From positions 1-5,378 of the forward strand of contig JANYKP010000370.1 of the NCBI GenBank assembly GCA_025358195.1: DNA of 5,378 nucleotides, read 5' to 3'. Under the pieces are notes generated by a model. It was not told the origin of the DNA. It ran no database searches and was given only the letters and a program-made list of their open reading frames with translations. Origin of the DNA: Cyclobacteriaceae bacterium. Its GTDB lineage: Bacteria; Bacteroidota; Bacteroidia; Cytophagales; Cyclobacteriaceae. The translations under genes and the position numbers were made by a program. This document shows, in pieces, positions 1 to 4,976 of this stretch (positions are counted from its first letter, which is position 1; every line of letters begins with the position of its first letter).

Positions 1-1
1 T

Positions 2-646
2 TGGCTTGAAACCCTTTGTCATGCCGCAATTATTGGTAAGTCGGATAAAACCATCACAACGGTTAACGGCGGTTATGGTTCCGGGTACCGACAGGCCCAG
101 CAAATGCATAAAGATCTGATCGAAGACTTAGGTATATTGCGAGAGAAAAGGAATATGGCGATTATTGTAACCGCTCACGCCCATGTGAAGCCGGTTAAAG
201 ACCCGTCGATGCCACACGATTACGATGCCTATGAAATTAAGTGTCACGAGTTGGTTTCTTCTCTATGGCGCGAATGGGTTGACGCTTTGTTGTTTGTTCG
301 GTTTCGAACCTTTACAAACGATAGCGAAGAAACACAAAGAGCCCGAGCGGTCTCTGACGGCCAGCGGGTGGTATATACCGTAAAGCAACCATCGTTCCAG
401 GCCAAAAACAGGTATGGGCTCCCGCCAGAAATGAATTTTACTCTGGATTTCTGGAATGATCTCAAATCCTACCTCGGCGGATCAAGCGCCATCTATAACG
501 AAGTGGTTGGGTTAATCCCAAAGATAAAAGACGCAGAGAAGAAAACCAAAGCTATGGAAACGGCCGAGCTCTATAAATCCGATGCCGGCAAGATGTTGGG
601 TATAAAACAAAGAATAGAACAAATCATAACCCAGGAGAATTCATGA
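2..646 (+). CDS. Sak4-like phage AAA ATPase (AAA_24 type), 5' partial
   Basis: The frame is open to the left edge, so the N terminus, including the Walker A motif, lies outside the window. 214 residues are visible; the first in-frame ATG, at 104, is internal. The visible part has a hydrophobic beta strand ending in a polar sensor-like motif (IIVTAHA, about residues 54-60), a conserved-looking W-E-W-V-D-A segment around residues 90-95 followed by another strand, and a lysine/glutamate-rich helical C terminus. This layout matches the RecA-like Sak4/AAA_24 phage ATPases, which assist single-strand annealing or recombination and commonly sit beside an ssDNA-binding protein, as here. Its stop overlaps the next start (ATGA at 643-646), suggesting translational coupling. 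The family call rests on pattern recognition and context, because the P-loop cannot be seen. A different RecA-like phage ATPase is the main alternative. Confidence 0.72.
   Translation, partial: WLETLCHAAIIGKSDKTITTVNGGYGSGYRQAQQMHKDLIEDLGILREKRNMAIIVTAHAHVKPVKDPSMPHDYDAYEIKCHELVSSLWREWVDALLFVRFRTFTNDSEETQRARAVSDGQRVVYTVKQPSFQAKNRYGLPPEMNFTLDFWNDLKSYLGGSSAIYNEVVGLIPKIKDAEKKTKAMETAELYKSDAGKMLGIKQRIEQIITQENS
633..637 (+). promoter_or_regulatory. Ribosome binding site for the ssDNA-binding protein
   Basis: AGGAG lies 5 nt before the ATG at 643, inside the last codons of the upstream ATPase. It fixes the start of the next gene and fits with the ATGA overlap. Confidence 0.75.
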
Positions 647-1128
647 GCTATAAAGATGTGACCGAAGGTAATCACCTCGCAAAAATTGTGCGGGTGCAGA
701 TGATCGAGACCCCGGAAAAACACACGCAAGGCATCGATGTTACGTTTACCTTGAGTGAGTTCGGTAATCCGACCATGTCTTGGACCGGATGGCTCACCGA
801 GAAAACAATGGAGCGAACCTATAAGACATTGTCCGAGGTACTTGGGTGGAATGGATCGACCGAAATTAAGGACGGCGTATTTACCGACAAGAAAGCATTC
901 GCCTATGAGCGGCCCGTATCTCTTAAAATTCAAGAAGAGTCCTACGAGTCAAACGGCGAGACCAAAACCAAAATGGTGGTAGCTTTCGTGAACGCTGTCG
1001 GTGGCGGGAGCAAGTTCATTGGCCTCACGCCAGAAAAAGCGCAACCGGTCTTAAACAAATTAAAAGCCATGTATTTGTCTAAACAACAACCGCCGGCTTT
1101 CGACGATAAAGAAGAGGTGCCATTCTAA
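643..1128 (+). CDS. DUF669-like ssDNA-binding protein with SSB-type acidic tail
   Basis: This 161-residue soluble protein probably coats single-stranded DNA during phage replication or recombination. The sequence alternates short beta strands (about residues 12-40, 92-100 and 108-118) with a helical stretch containing W-T-G-W-L-T-E around 47-53 and L-G-W-N-G at 67-71, a pattern seen in DUF669 phage proteins. A low-complexity linker (QQPPA) leads to a C-terminal tip, FDDKEEVPF (153-161). That tip closely mimics the acidic tip of bacterial SSB (DDDIPF), which recruits partner enzymes. The ATG at 643 has a good AGGAG at 5 nt and overlaps the upstream stop. The partners suggested by context are the Sak4-like ATPase upstream and the RadD-like helicase downstream. 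The DNA-binding role is inferred from family resemblance, the tail and the neighbours. Confidence 0.75.
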   Translation: MSYKDVTEGNHLAKIVRVQMIETPEKHTQGIDVTFTLSEFGNPTMSWTGWLTEKTMERTYKTLSEVLGWNGSTEIKDGVFTDKKAFAYERPVSLKIQEESYESNGETKTKMVVAFVNAVGGGSKFIGLTPEKAQPVLNKLKAMYLSKQQPPAFDDKEEVPF

Positions 1129-1538
1129 TGGAACACAAATACAGACTTGGTAACGTGGTAATGTGGCAATTTAACGGTCGCGCTCTTATAGGTAGAATCA
1201 TCGGATTTCTGCTCCAGGAGGGGCGCGATGTACAATATTATGTCGAATATGTAGAGGAGAAAGTCTTCATTACGGAAGAGATAATCTCTGCCGTTTACAT
1301 CGAGCTATCTGAATCCGAAGCTCGATATAAAGAGGCCTTAGAAATGAATGCCATTATCAGGGGGATAATGCCAGATGCAATACGGGTATCACCGGGTGAG
1401 GAAAAAAGTGGAAAAGGCAAAATCAAGAATGCAATTAGACGCCGAGGTCTATTCGCTGATCGGCTTCAAAGATCCAAAAAGAATGCACGAAATAATCTGG
1501 TCAAGGTTCAAGAAGAGAAGTTACTCGAAACTAAATAA
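1128..1538 (+). CDS. Hypothetical phage protein, possible small beta-barrel N terminus
   Basis: I do not recognise this gene. The ATG at 1128 overlaps the upstream TAA by one base (TAATG), with GAAGAGG about 10 nt upstream. As written it encodes 136 residues. Residues about 5-60 form a strand-rich segment (G-N-V-V-M-W, then G-R-I-I-G-F, then a Y-Y-V-E-Y strand) that could be a KOW/Tudor-like barrel. Residues about 60-80 are an acidic helix. After roughly residue 83 the composition changes abruptly to a strongly basic tail with R-R-R-G and R-S-K-K clusters. That looks like translation of a neighbouring gene out of frame, because from 1375 the +1 frame carries the more protein-like sequence. 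The gene may truly end here with a long overlap, or it may continue into the next frame through a +1 shift or an indel at the A-run near 1401-1407. No function is assigned. Confidence 0.6.
   Translation: MEHKYRLGNVVMWQFNGRALIGRIIGFLLQEGRDVQYYVEYVEEKVFITEEIISAVYIELSESEARYKEALEMNAIIRGIMPDAIRVSPGEEKSGKGKIKNAIRRRGLFADRLQRSKKNARNNLVKVQEEKLLETK
1360..1364 (+). promoter_or_regulatory. Possible ribosome binding site for the overlapping small gene
   Basis: A G-run within AGGGGGA lies about 10 nt before the ATG at 1375. It is an imperfect Shine-Dalgarno match at a slightly long spacing, and the only reasonable one for the overlapping frame; the alternative GTG at 1396 has none. Confidence 0.35.
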
Positions 1539-1614
1539 TGAACAGGTTGCGATTATTTTGCCGGAGCTAAGGAGCATTTATAATTCGTCAATACCAGGCC
1601 CAAGCGATCCATGA
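1375..1614 (+). CDS. Small hypothetical protein overlapping the previous gene
   Basis: This frame encodes up to 79 residues and lies +1 relative to the preceding gene, overlapping its end by 164 nt. The sequence looks like a real helical protein: a basic N-terminal helix, an A-E-V-Y-S-L-I-G-F segment, then E-I-I-W-S-R-F and a Y-S-K-L-N-N-E-Q-V helix ending in I-I-L-P-E-L. Possible starts are ATG 1375 (AGGGGG about 10 nt upstream), GTG 1396 or ATG 1429. Alternatively it is the C-terminal half of the preceding gene, joined through a +1 shift. Its 3' end contains the AAGGAG that serves the helicase, and its last 32 nt overlap the proposed helicase start. The sequence does not indicate a function. 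A small replication accessory or DNA-binding protein is only a guess from location. Confidence 0.5.
   Translation: MQYGYHRVRKKVEKAKSRMQLDAEVYSLIGFKDPKRMHEIIWSRFKKRSYSKLNNEQVAIILPELRSIYNSSIPGPSDP
1569..1574 (+). promoter_or_regulatory. Strong ribosome binding site before a non-ATG helicase start
   Basis: AAGGAG lies 8 nt before ATT (1583-1585) and 5 nt before ATA (1580-1582). The helicase frame has a stop (TAA, 1568-1570) overlapping this site, so initiation must occur after it, yet no ATG, GTG or TTG occurs in frame before the Q motif at 1586. The site therefore points to ATT or ATA as the start codon. Confidence 0.55.
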
Positions 1615-2995
1615 TATACGCCAAGAATTTATATCCAAAAAAAGGAAAGTCCTGCTCTGGCTAGCCACCGGAAGCGGCAAGACCTGGGTCTTCTGCCACA
1701 TGGTCAAGGAGGCCGCCGCTAGAGGTAAACATATATTTATCGTTGTTCGAGGCAGAAAGTTGGTAGATCAAGCGTCAAGAAGACTTACCCGTGAAGGGGT
1801 CCCTCACGGCGTAATGATGGCTAACCACTGGGGCTATTCGCCAAATAACAAAGTGCAAGTGTGTTCTATTGACACCCTAATCGCCAGAAAAGAGAGGCCA
1901 AAGGCCGATCTTATCATCATCGATGAAGTCCATCAGGCAACCTCAAACGGATACCGAGCTTTAATTGCAGACTATCCCGAAGCTTATATCGTAGGGGTTA
2001 CGGCAACCCCGTGGCCAGAGGCTTCACTCAGACACGTAGCCGACACCGTCGTTCACCCGATTTCGATGCTTGAGCTTGTTAAGCAGGAATACTTGGTTCC
2101 ATTTAAATATTATTCCCCGTCGACACCAGATCTTTCGGGCGTGGACGTGTCCTCGTCGACAAAGGACTATGTCACCGAGCAGTTGGCCGAAGTGATGTCT
2201 ACCAAGAAGCTAACCGGCGATATAATTGAACACTGGATAAAACTAGCCGGGGATCGGCCTACGTTATGTTTTGCTGTCAACATTGCCCACAGTGAGATGC
2301 TTGTCGAAAGATTCAAGCAAAGCGGAATCACGGCCGAACACTGCGAGGCTAAAACGACGGATAGGGAGCGACAAGCGATAATCGAAAGACTTGAGTCAGG
2401 TGAAACAAAAGTCGTATGTAACGTTGGTATATTATGCACGGGCGTCGATATTCCACCCTGTAGCGCTATTATCATGGCGAGGCCTACCAAAAGTCTTAAT
2501 TTATTTATTCAACAGGCCGGACGAGGAACGAGAACATTTCCAGGAAAAAGCGACTGCATGATCTTAGACCACGCAGGGAACATTCAGCAACACGGATTCC
2601 CCACCGACGAATTTGAGGTTGACCTTGATTACAAAAAAAAGAAGCGATCAGCGGCCGGGTCAAAGACCTGTAAGATTTGTTTTATGGTATACCGTGATCC
2701 TCACTGCCCCGTCTGCGGACCTGGAGAAAAAAGAGAAATTGGTATAGTTGAAGAAGCCCCGGGGGAATTAAAAGAGTTAACACCGCCGCCGAGTGGCCAG
2801 GAAATTCAGAAGAAACACCCACCACCACGGTTTCTTTATGCTGTCGAAGGCCTTGCGGAGGTGAAGAAACTTATCGAAACGCAACAGCGATTAAACTACA
2901 AACCTACTTGGGTTTATTTTCAGATGATGCACCGGCCGCACCTGCGTCAATACCTGCCCGCTTGGTTTCTTGCGATAGCAAAGAATCAAACTTAA
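1583..2995 (+). CDS. SF2 DEAD/DEAH-box helicase, RadD/YejH-like, with zinc ribbon
   Basis: This is an ATP-dependent superfamily 2 nucleic-acid helicase, probably acting in phage replication or recombination. Counting from ATT 1583 it has 470 residues. In order there are a Q-motif-like R-Q-Y-Q-A-Q-A-I (2-9), Walker A ATGSGKT (28-34), motif Ia V-V-R-G-R-K-L-V-D-Q, motif II DEVH (114-117), motif III TATP (140-143), motif V around G-I-L-C-T-G-V-D-I, and motif VI QQAGRGTR (310-317). A four-cysteine zinc ribbon follows (C363, C366, C375, C378), then a proline-rich linker and a C-terminal N-Y-K-P-T-W-V module like the tail of RadD. The nearest in-frame ATG, at 1700, would delete both the Q motif and Walker A, so it cannot be the functional start. 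AAGGAG at 1569-1574 supports ATT 1583 (or ATA 1580). The last 92 bp are antisense to the lipoprotein gene. The helicase class is certain; the RadD likeness is inferred from the architecture. Confidence 0.9.
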   Translation: MRQYQAQAIHDIRQEFISKKRKVLLWLATGSGKTWVFCHMVKEAAARGKHIFIVVRGRKLVDQASRRLTREGVPHGVMMANHWGYSPNNKVQVCSIDTLIARKERPKADLIIIDEVHQATSNGYRALIADYPEAYIVGVTATPWPEASLRHVADTVVHPISMLELVKQEYLVPFKYYSPSTPDLSGVDVSSSTKDYVTEQLAEVMSTKKLTGDIIEHWIKLAGDRPTLCFAVNIAHSEMLVERFKQSGITAEHCEAKTTDRERQAIIERLESGETKVVCNVGILCTGVDIPPCSAIIMARPTKSLNLFIQQAGRGTRTFPGKSDCMILDHAGNIQQHGFPTDEFEVDLDYKKKKRSAAGSKTCKICFMVYRDPHCPVCGPGEKREIGIVEEAPGELKELTPPPSGQEIQKKHPPPRFLYAVEGLAEVKKLIETQQRLNYKPTWVYFQMMHRPHLRQYLPAWFLAIAKNQT

Positions 2996-3389
2996 CCCGC
3001 CAATTGGCGACCGCGTTGTCGTTGCACCCGTATTGTTTGCATCCGTTGATGAACGAGGACTTGATCGCAGCCATCGACTCCGTCGGGAGGGTCAGCGACT
3101 CATCCTGCATCTGACTCCAGGTTTTTCCGTAGAGCAGGTGCTCCTTAGTCTCACCAACATATATCTGTTTATTACTTAAAGTGTAGGCGCAAAAACCACA
3201 CTCAGGAGCGCCCACGCTCTTTACACAAAGCGGATTTGGTCTTATATCTGTGACCGGTATCCCGAACGGATCTTTATGGGTATAAACTATTTTTTGCAAA
3301 GGCCGACAGATGGGAACGTCGGGGACTTCAAGGCCTGCGCAACTAAGCAGTAAACCGGATGAGATTAATAAAAGCATGATTCGCTTCAT
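2904..3389 (-). CDS. Cysteine-rich lysis-cassette lipoprotein, candidate outer spanin
   Basis: This 161-residue protein is probably secreted and lipid-anchored. It starts with a lipoprotein signal peptide: a KR charge, a hydrophobic core L-L-L-I-S-S-G-L and a lipobox L-L-S-C with lipidated C17. The mature part has six more cysteines (28, 55, 64, 67, 117, 122), including C-x2-C and C-x4-C pairs, an even number that suits periplasmic disulfides. It also has a G-K-T-W...L-P-T-E-S segment and a low-complexity A/G/S tail. The ATG at 3389 is chosen over the in-frame ATG at 3413 because GGGAGG (3399-3404) lies 9 nt upstream of it and the signal peptide then begins correctly. It overlaps the holin-like gene by 47 nt, reminiscent of the Rz/Rz1 overlap, which suggests an outer-membrane disruption role. 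However, it is longer and more cysteine-rich than Rz1, and not proline-rich. Its 3' 92 bp overlap the helicase end in antisense. Confidence 0.72.
   Translation of the reverse strand: MKRIMLLLISSGLLLSCAGLEVPDVPICRPLQKIVYTHKDPFGIPVTDIRPNPLCVKSVGAPECGFCAYTLSNKQIYVGETKEHLLYGKTWSQMQDESLTLPTESMAAIKSSFINGCKQYGCNDNAVANWRVKFDSLLSQETKRAGIDAGAAGASSENKPK
2998..3009. repeat. 12-bp perfect palindrome just after the helicase stop
   Basis: CGCCAATTGGCG begins 3 nt after the helicase TAA and lies within the lipoprotein coding sequence. It has no loop and no T-run, so it is not a terminator. It could be a dyad protein-binding site or chance. Confidence 0.35.
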
Positions 3390-3696
3390 TTTCCACAACC
3401 TCCCAATCGGCATCGGAAACGTCTGGCGGCAGGTTCATTCGTTTGGCCACCGCTATTCGGTAGTCCTTGGCCTGAGCCGAAGTGAGAACGACTGTGTTCA
3501 GAATAAATATTCCAAGCTCACCCTTAGCCACGAGCCAGGTAATAACAAGCTGAATAAAAGCCGTGATTATCGACTTTATATAGACTGTCCACGGCATGCT
3601 TTTAATCAGTGCGGTCACGATGAACGACGACGACCAAGCGATGAAGTCTCGCTTGGCCTGGTCGATTAGGTTCTGTATCGGGATAGCATCAGACAT
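3343..3696 (-). CDS. Holin-like phage membrane protein
   Basis: This 117-residue protein is predicted to sit in the inner membrane. An N-terminal amphipathic helix (about 7-20) is followed by a hydrophobic stretch around 22-34, a clear membrane segment at about 38-57 (I-I-T-A-F-I-Q-L-V-I-T-W-L-V), and a further hydrophobic segment at 61-74 after a K-G-E-L-G turn. The C terminus is soluble, mixed-charge and helical. Its size, multiple short hydrophobic segments and position between the endolysin and a lipoprotein fit a holin or lysis accessory protein, but I cannot place it in a named holin family. ATG 3696 is preferred to the in-frame TTG at 3702. It overlaps the upstream gene by 8 nt and has only a weak purine-rich site (AAAGAAA), so translation probably depends on coupling. 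A perfect 8-bp stem-loop lies in its early coding region (3634-3656). Confidence 0.65.
   Translation of the reverse strand: MSDAIPIQNLIDQAKRDFIAWSSSFIVTALIKSMPWTVYIKSIITAFIQLVITWLVAKGELGIFILNTVVLTSAQAKDYRIAVAKRMNLPPDVSDADWEVVENEANHAFINLIRFTA
3399..3404 (-). promoter_or_regulatory. Ribosome binding site deciding the lipoprotein start
   Basis: GGGAGG on the - strand lies 9 nt before ATG 3389, within the 3' end of the holin-like gene. It lies downstream of the alternative ATG at 3413 and so argues for the shorter protein. Confidence 0.7.
3634..3656 (-). repeat. Perfect 8-bp inverted repeat with 7-nt loop inside the holin-like gene
   Basis: CCAAGCGA (3634-3641) and TCGCTTGG (3649-3656) pair exactly around a 7-nt loop. 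It lies about 40 nt after the start of the holin-like gene and could form an mRNA hairpin. There is no T-run after it on either strand, so it is not a standard terminator. It may be chance. Confidence 0.45.
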
Positions 3697-3937
3697 CAGC
3701 AAAGATTTTCTTTACCTGATCTTCAATAGCGCCAAAAGCCGCGTCAACGAGTGGGTTTTCCCAGTCGCCAGGAATCACGTCCTCAAGCTTTGCTCTTAAT
3801 ACCTCAAGCTCAACGACAATCGGCTCAGCAAGTTTTGCTACGGGTAAAGATATCTTTGCAGACAACATTCCGGCATCGATATAAACGCCTGCCACCGCGC
3901 CGTCGCCGCCGATAGGACTCTCAATAACTGTTTTCAC
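3689..3937 (-). CDS. Small hypothetical protein in the lysis cassette
   Basis: I do not recognise this 82-residue protein. It has a short strand-rich, glycine-containing N terminus (E-S-P-I-G-G-D-G), a strand/helix region with I-V-V-E-L-E-V-L, and an acidic C-terminal helix preceded by G-D-W-E-N-P. There is no signal peptide, membrane segment or cysteine, so it is probably cytoplasmic. The GTG at 3937 is well supported: AAAGGAG (3945-3951) lies 7 nt upstream, and the start overlaps the upstream stop as GTGA. Its stop overlaps the next gene by 8 nt. Being locked between two membrane-protein genes of the lysis cassette suggests a linked role such as an antiholin or timing factor, but that is guilt by association only. 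Confidence 0.62.
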   Translation of the reverse strand: MKTVIESPIGGDGAVAGVYIDAGMLSAKISLPVAKLAEPIVVELEVLRAKLEDVIPGDWENPLVDAAFGAIEDQVKKIFADV

Positions 3938-4314
3938 TGTAGTGCTCCTTTGTTTGGTTTTTCCAGGGTTTCAATTCTGGAATGTAAATCATCTACCTTA
4001 CTCTCTACTTGTGCCAACCGATGACTCTGTATTTTTAAGTCTTGAGTCAAAGCGGACGCGACATTGTTTATGGCGTCGGTTAAGGATTTCGCATGGATCT
4101 CGGCGGCGGCTGAGAAAATTGAGAAGTTTTCTTTAATCTCTTTTTTCACCCGGCCAGAATGAATCCACGCAGCTAACGTAAACAAAAATCCGAACTGAGC
4201 TATCTTATTCGCCGCCGTGTCCGATAGGTACCTAACAAATAAATCCGGATCGATAGCGTAAGCCAACCCGGCCAATGTTGATGTCCCGGCGGCTATGGCG
4301 ATAGTTTTCTTCAT
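3934..4314 (-). CDS. Membrane protein with C-terminal coiled coil, holin or inner-spanin candidate
   Basis: This 126-residue protein has a KK-initiated hydrophobic N-terminal segment (about 4-21), a loop, a second hydrophobic segment at about 38-52 (I-A-Q-F-G-F-L-F-T-L-A-A-W-I), a positively charged boundary R-V-K-K, then a long helix. Residues about 87-118 carry heptad-like spacing of hydrophobics (L-A-Q-V-E-S-K-V-D-D-L-H-S-R-I), consistent with a coiled coil. The architecture could suit a holin, or an inner-membrane spanin-like subunit, since spanins use periplasmic coiled coils; the order of genes does not settle it. The ATG at 4314 overlaps the endolysin stop (ATGA) and has no clear Shine-Dalgarno sequence, so coupled translation with the endolysin is likely. 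The two-segment topology is predicted by eye. Confidence 0.65.
   Translation of the reverse strand: MKKTIAIAAGTSTLAGLAYAIDPDLFVRYLSDTAANKIAQFGFLFTLAAWIHSGRVKKEIKENFSIFSAAAEIHAKSLTDAINNVASALTQDLKIQSHRLAQVESKVDDLHSRIETLEKPNKGALQ
3945..3951 (-). promoter_or_regulatory. Ribosome binding site for the 82-residue protein
   Basis: AAAGGAG on the - strand lies 7 nt before GTG 3937. It is the best Shine-Dalgarno sequence in the lysis block and confirms the GTG start. Confidence 0.75.
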
Positions 4315-4976
4315 GTCATTAATTTTACAGCTGGGAGCTTTGTTCCAGCTATAAACTTCTTAAGTTGGTCTAGATTTCCGTTGAAATAATTTACGTCAAC
4401 AGCCCCGGACTTGACCCCTGGTATTTTCCCGGTTTCGGTATATTGCCAGAAATCCCAGGTCGGCCAGGCATCGGGCACCATCGGGGCTGAGGTCTGGTAA
4501 TGGGCCACCCACAACGGGTATTTTCCAATTATTGCCGCATGACCTAGGTCATTTATGAAATACGGAGATCCGTAGATAATCGGCAACCGTCCGGTCAACC
4601 GCTTCATTTCGTCAAGGAATGTAGCAACAGAACCCCAGACGTTTGAAGCCGACATCCCGTCCATGGTCTCTAGATCTAGGACCGGCGGCAAATCATCGTC
4701 TTCAAACTTGTGGACCATCTCAACGAAATGAGCCGCTTGTTTTTTAGCGTTCATCGATGGATGAAAGAAATGATAGGCCCCTCGGATTATCCCAGCTTTT
4801 TTGCAGTTAAACCAATGGCTATCAAACGTGGTGTCACGGTTGGTGAGACCTTCGGTTGCTTTAAAAAAACAAGCCTGGATTCCAGTGGCTTTAATTAAAG
4901 CAAAATTTGAAGCCGGATCCCAATGGGATAAATCTATAACTTTAACTGTTTCGTCTTTTGGTCCTATGCGTCTCAC
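4311..4976 (-). CDS. Phage endolysin, GH25 lysozyme (N-acetylmuramidase)
   Basis: This enzyme would hydrolyse the beta-1,4 bond between N-acetylmuramic acid and N-acetylglucosamine in peptidoglycan at the end of infection. The 221 residues carry the GH25 landmarks: V-I-D-L-S-H-W-D near the N terminus (D15), F-F-K-A-T-E-G (E42), R-G-A-Y-H-F-F-H (65-72), the catalytic D-L-E strand P-V-L-D-L-E-T (D101, E103), Y-G-S-P-Y-F, L-W-V-A-H-Y and a final W-D-F-W-Q-Y-T followed by V-D-V-N-Y-F-N. The length matches the catalytic domain alone: there is no signal peptide and no cell-wall-binding domain, so export would need a holin. The GTG at 4976 is chosen because GGAGG (4987-4991) lies 10 nt upstream and it overlaps the upstream stop (GTGA). 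The gene sits directly after a tail protein and before the membrane proteins of the lysis cassette. Confidence 0.93.
   Translation of the reverse strand: MRRIGPKDETVKVIDLSHWDPASNFALIKATGIQACFFKATEGLTNRDTTFDSHWFNCKKAGIIRGAYHFFHPSMNAKKQAAHFVEMVHKFEDDDLPPVLDLETMDGMSASNVWGSVATFLDEMKRLTGRLPIIYGSPYFINDLGHAAIIGKYPLWVAHYQTSAPMVPDAWPTWDFWQYTETGKIPGVKSGAVDVNYFNGNLDQLKKFIAGTKLPAVKLMT

Noticed and set aside
571..933. Minus-strand frame of 120 codons
   Set aside because: It is antisense to the ATPase end and the ssDNA-binding gene, with no ribosome binding site or recognisable protein character.
1612..1614. Programmed +1 shift at CCA-TGA joining the small frame to the helicase
   Set aside because: A shift at this stop would skip the R-Q-Y-Q-A-Q-A-I segment, which looks like a helicase Q motif, so initiation before 1586 is favoured. 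It is not fully excluded.
2167..2490. Minus-strand frame of 107 codons
   Set aside because: It is antisense to conserved helicase motifs, so it is a shadow frame.
1700..2995. Helicase starting at ATG 1700
   Set aside because: This would remove the Q motif and the Walker A motif, both encoded in frame just upstream, and would leave a helicase unable to bind ATP.
3390..3413. Longer lipoprotein starting at ATG 3413
   Set aside because: GGGAGG lies inside this stretch at the right distance for ATG 3389, and the extra residues would displace the KR charge from the signal-peptide N terminus.
3310..3669. Plus-strand frame of 119 codons
   Set aside because: It is antisense to the holin-like and lipoprotein genes, which have a signal peptide, membrane segments and consistent overlaps. 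The plus-strand translation looks random.
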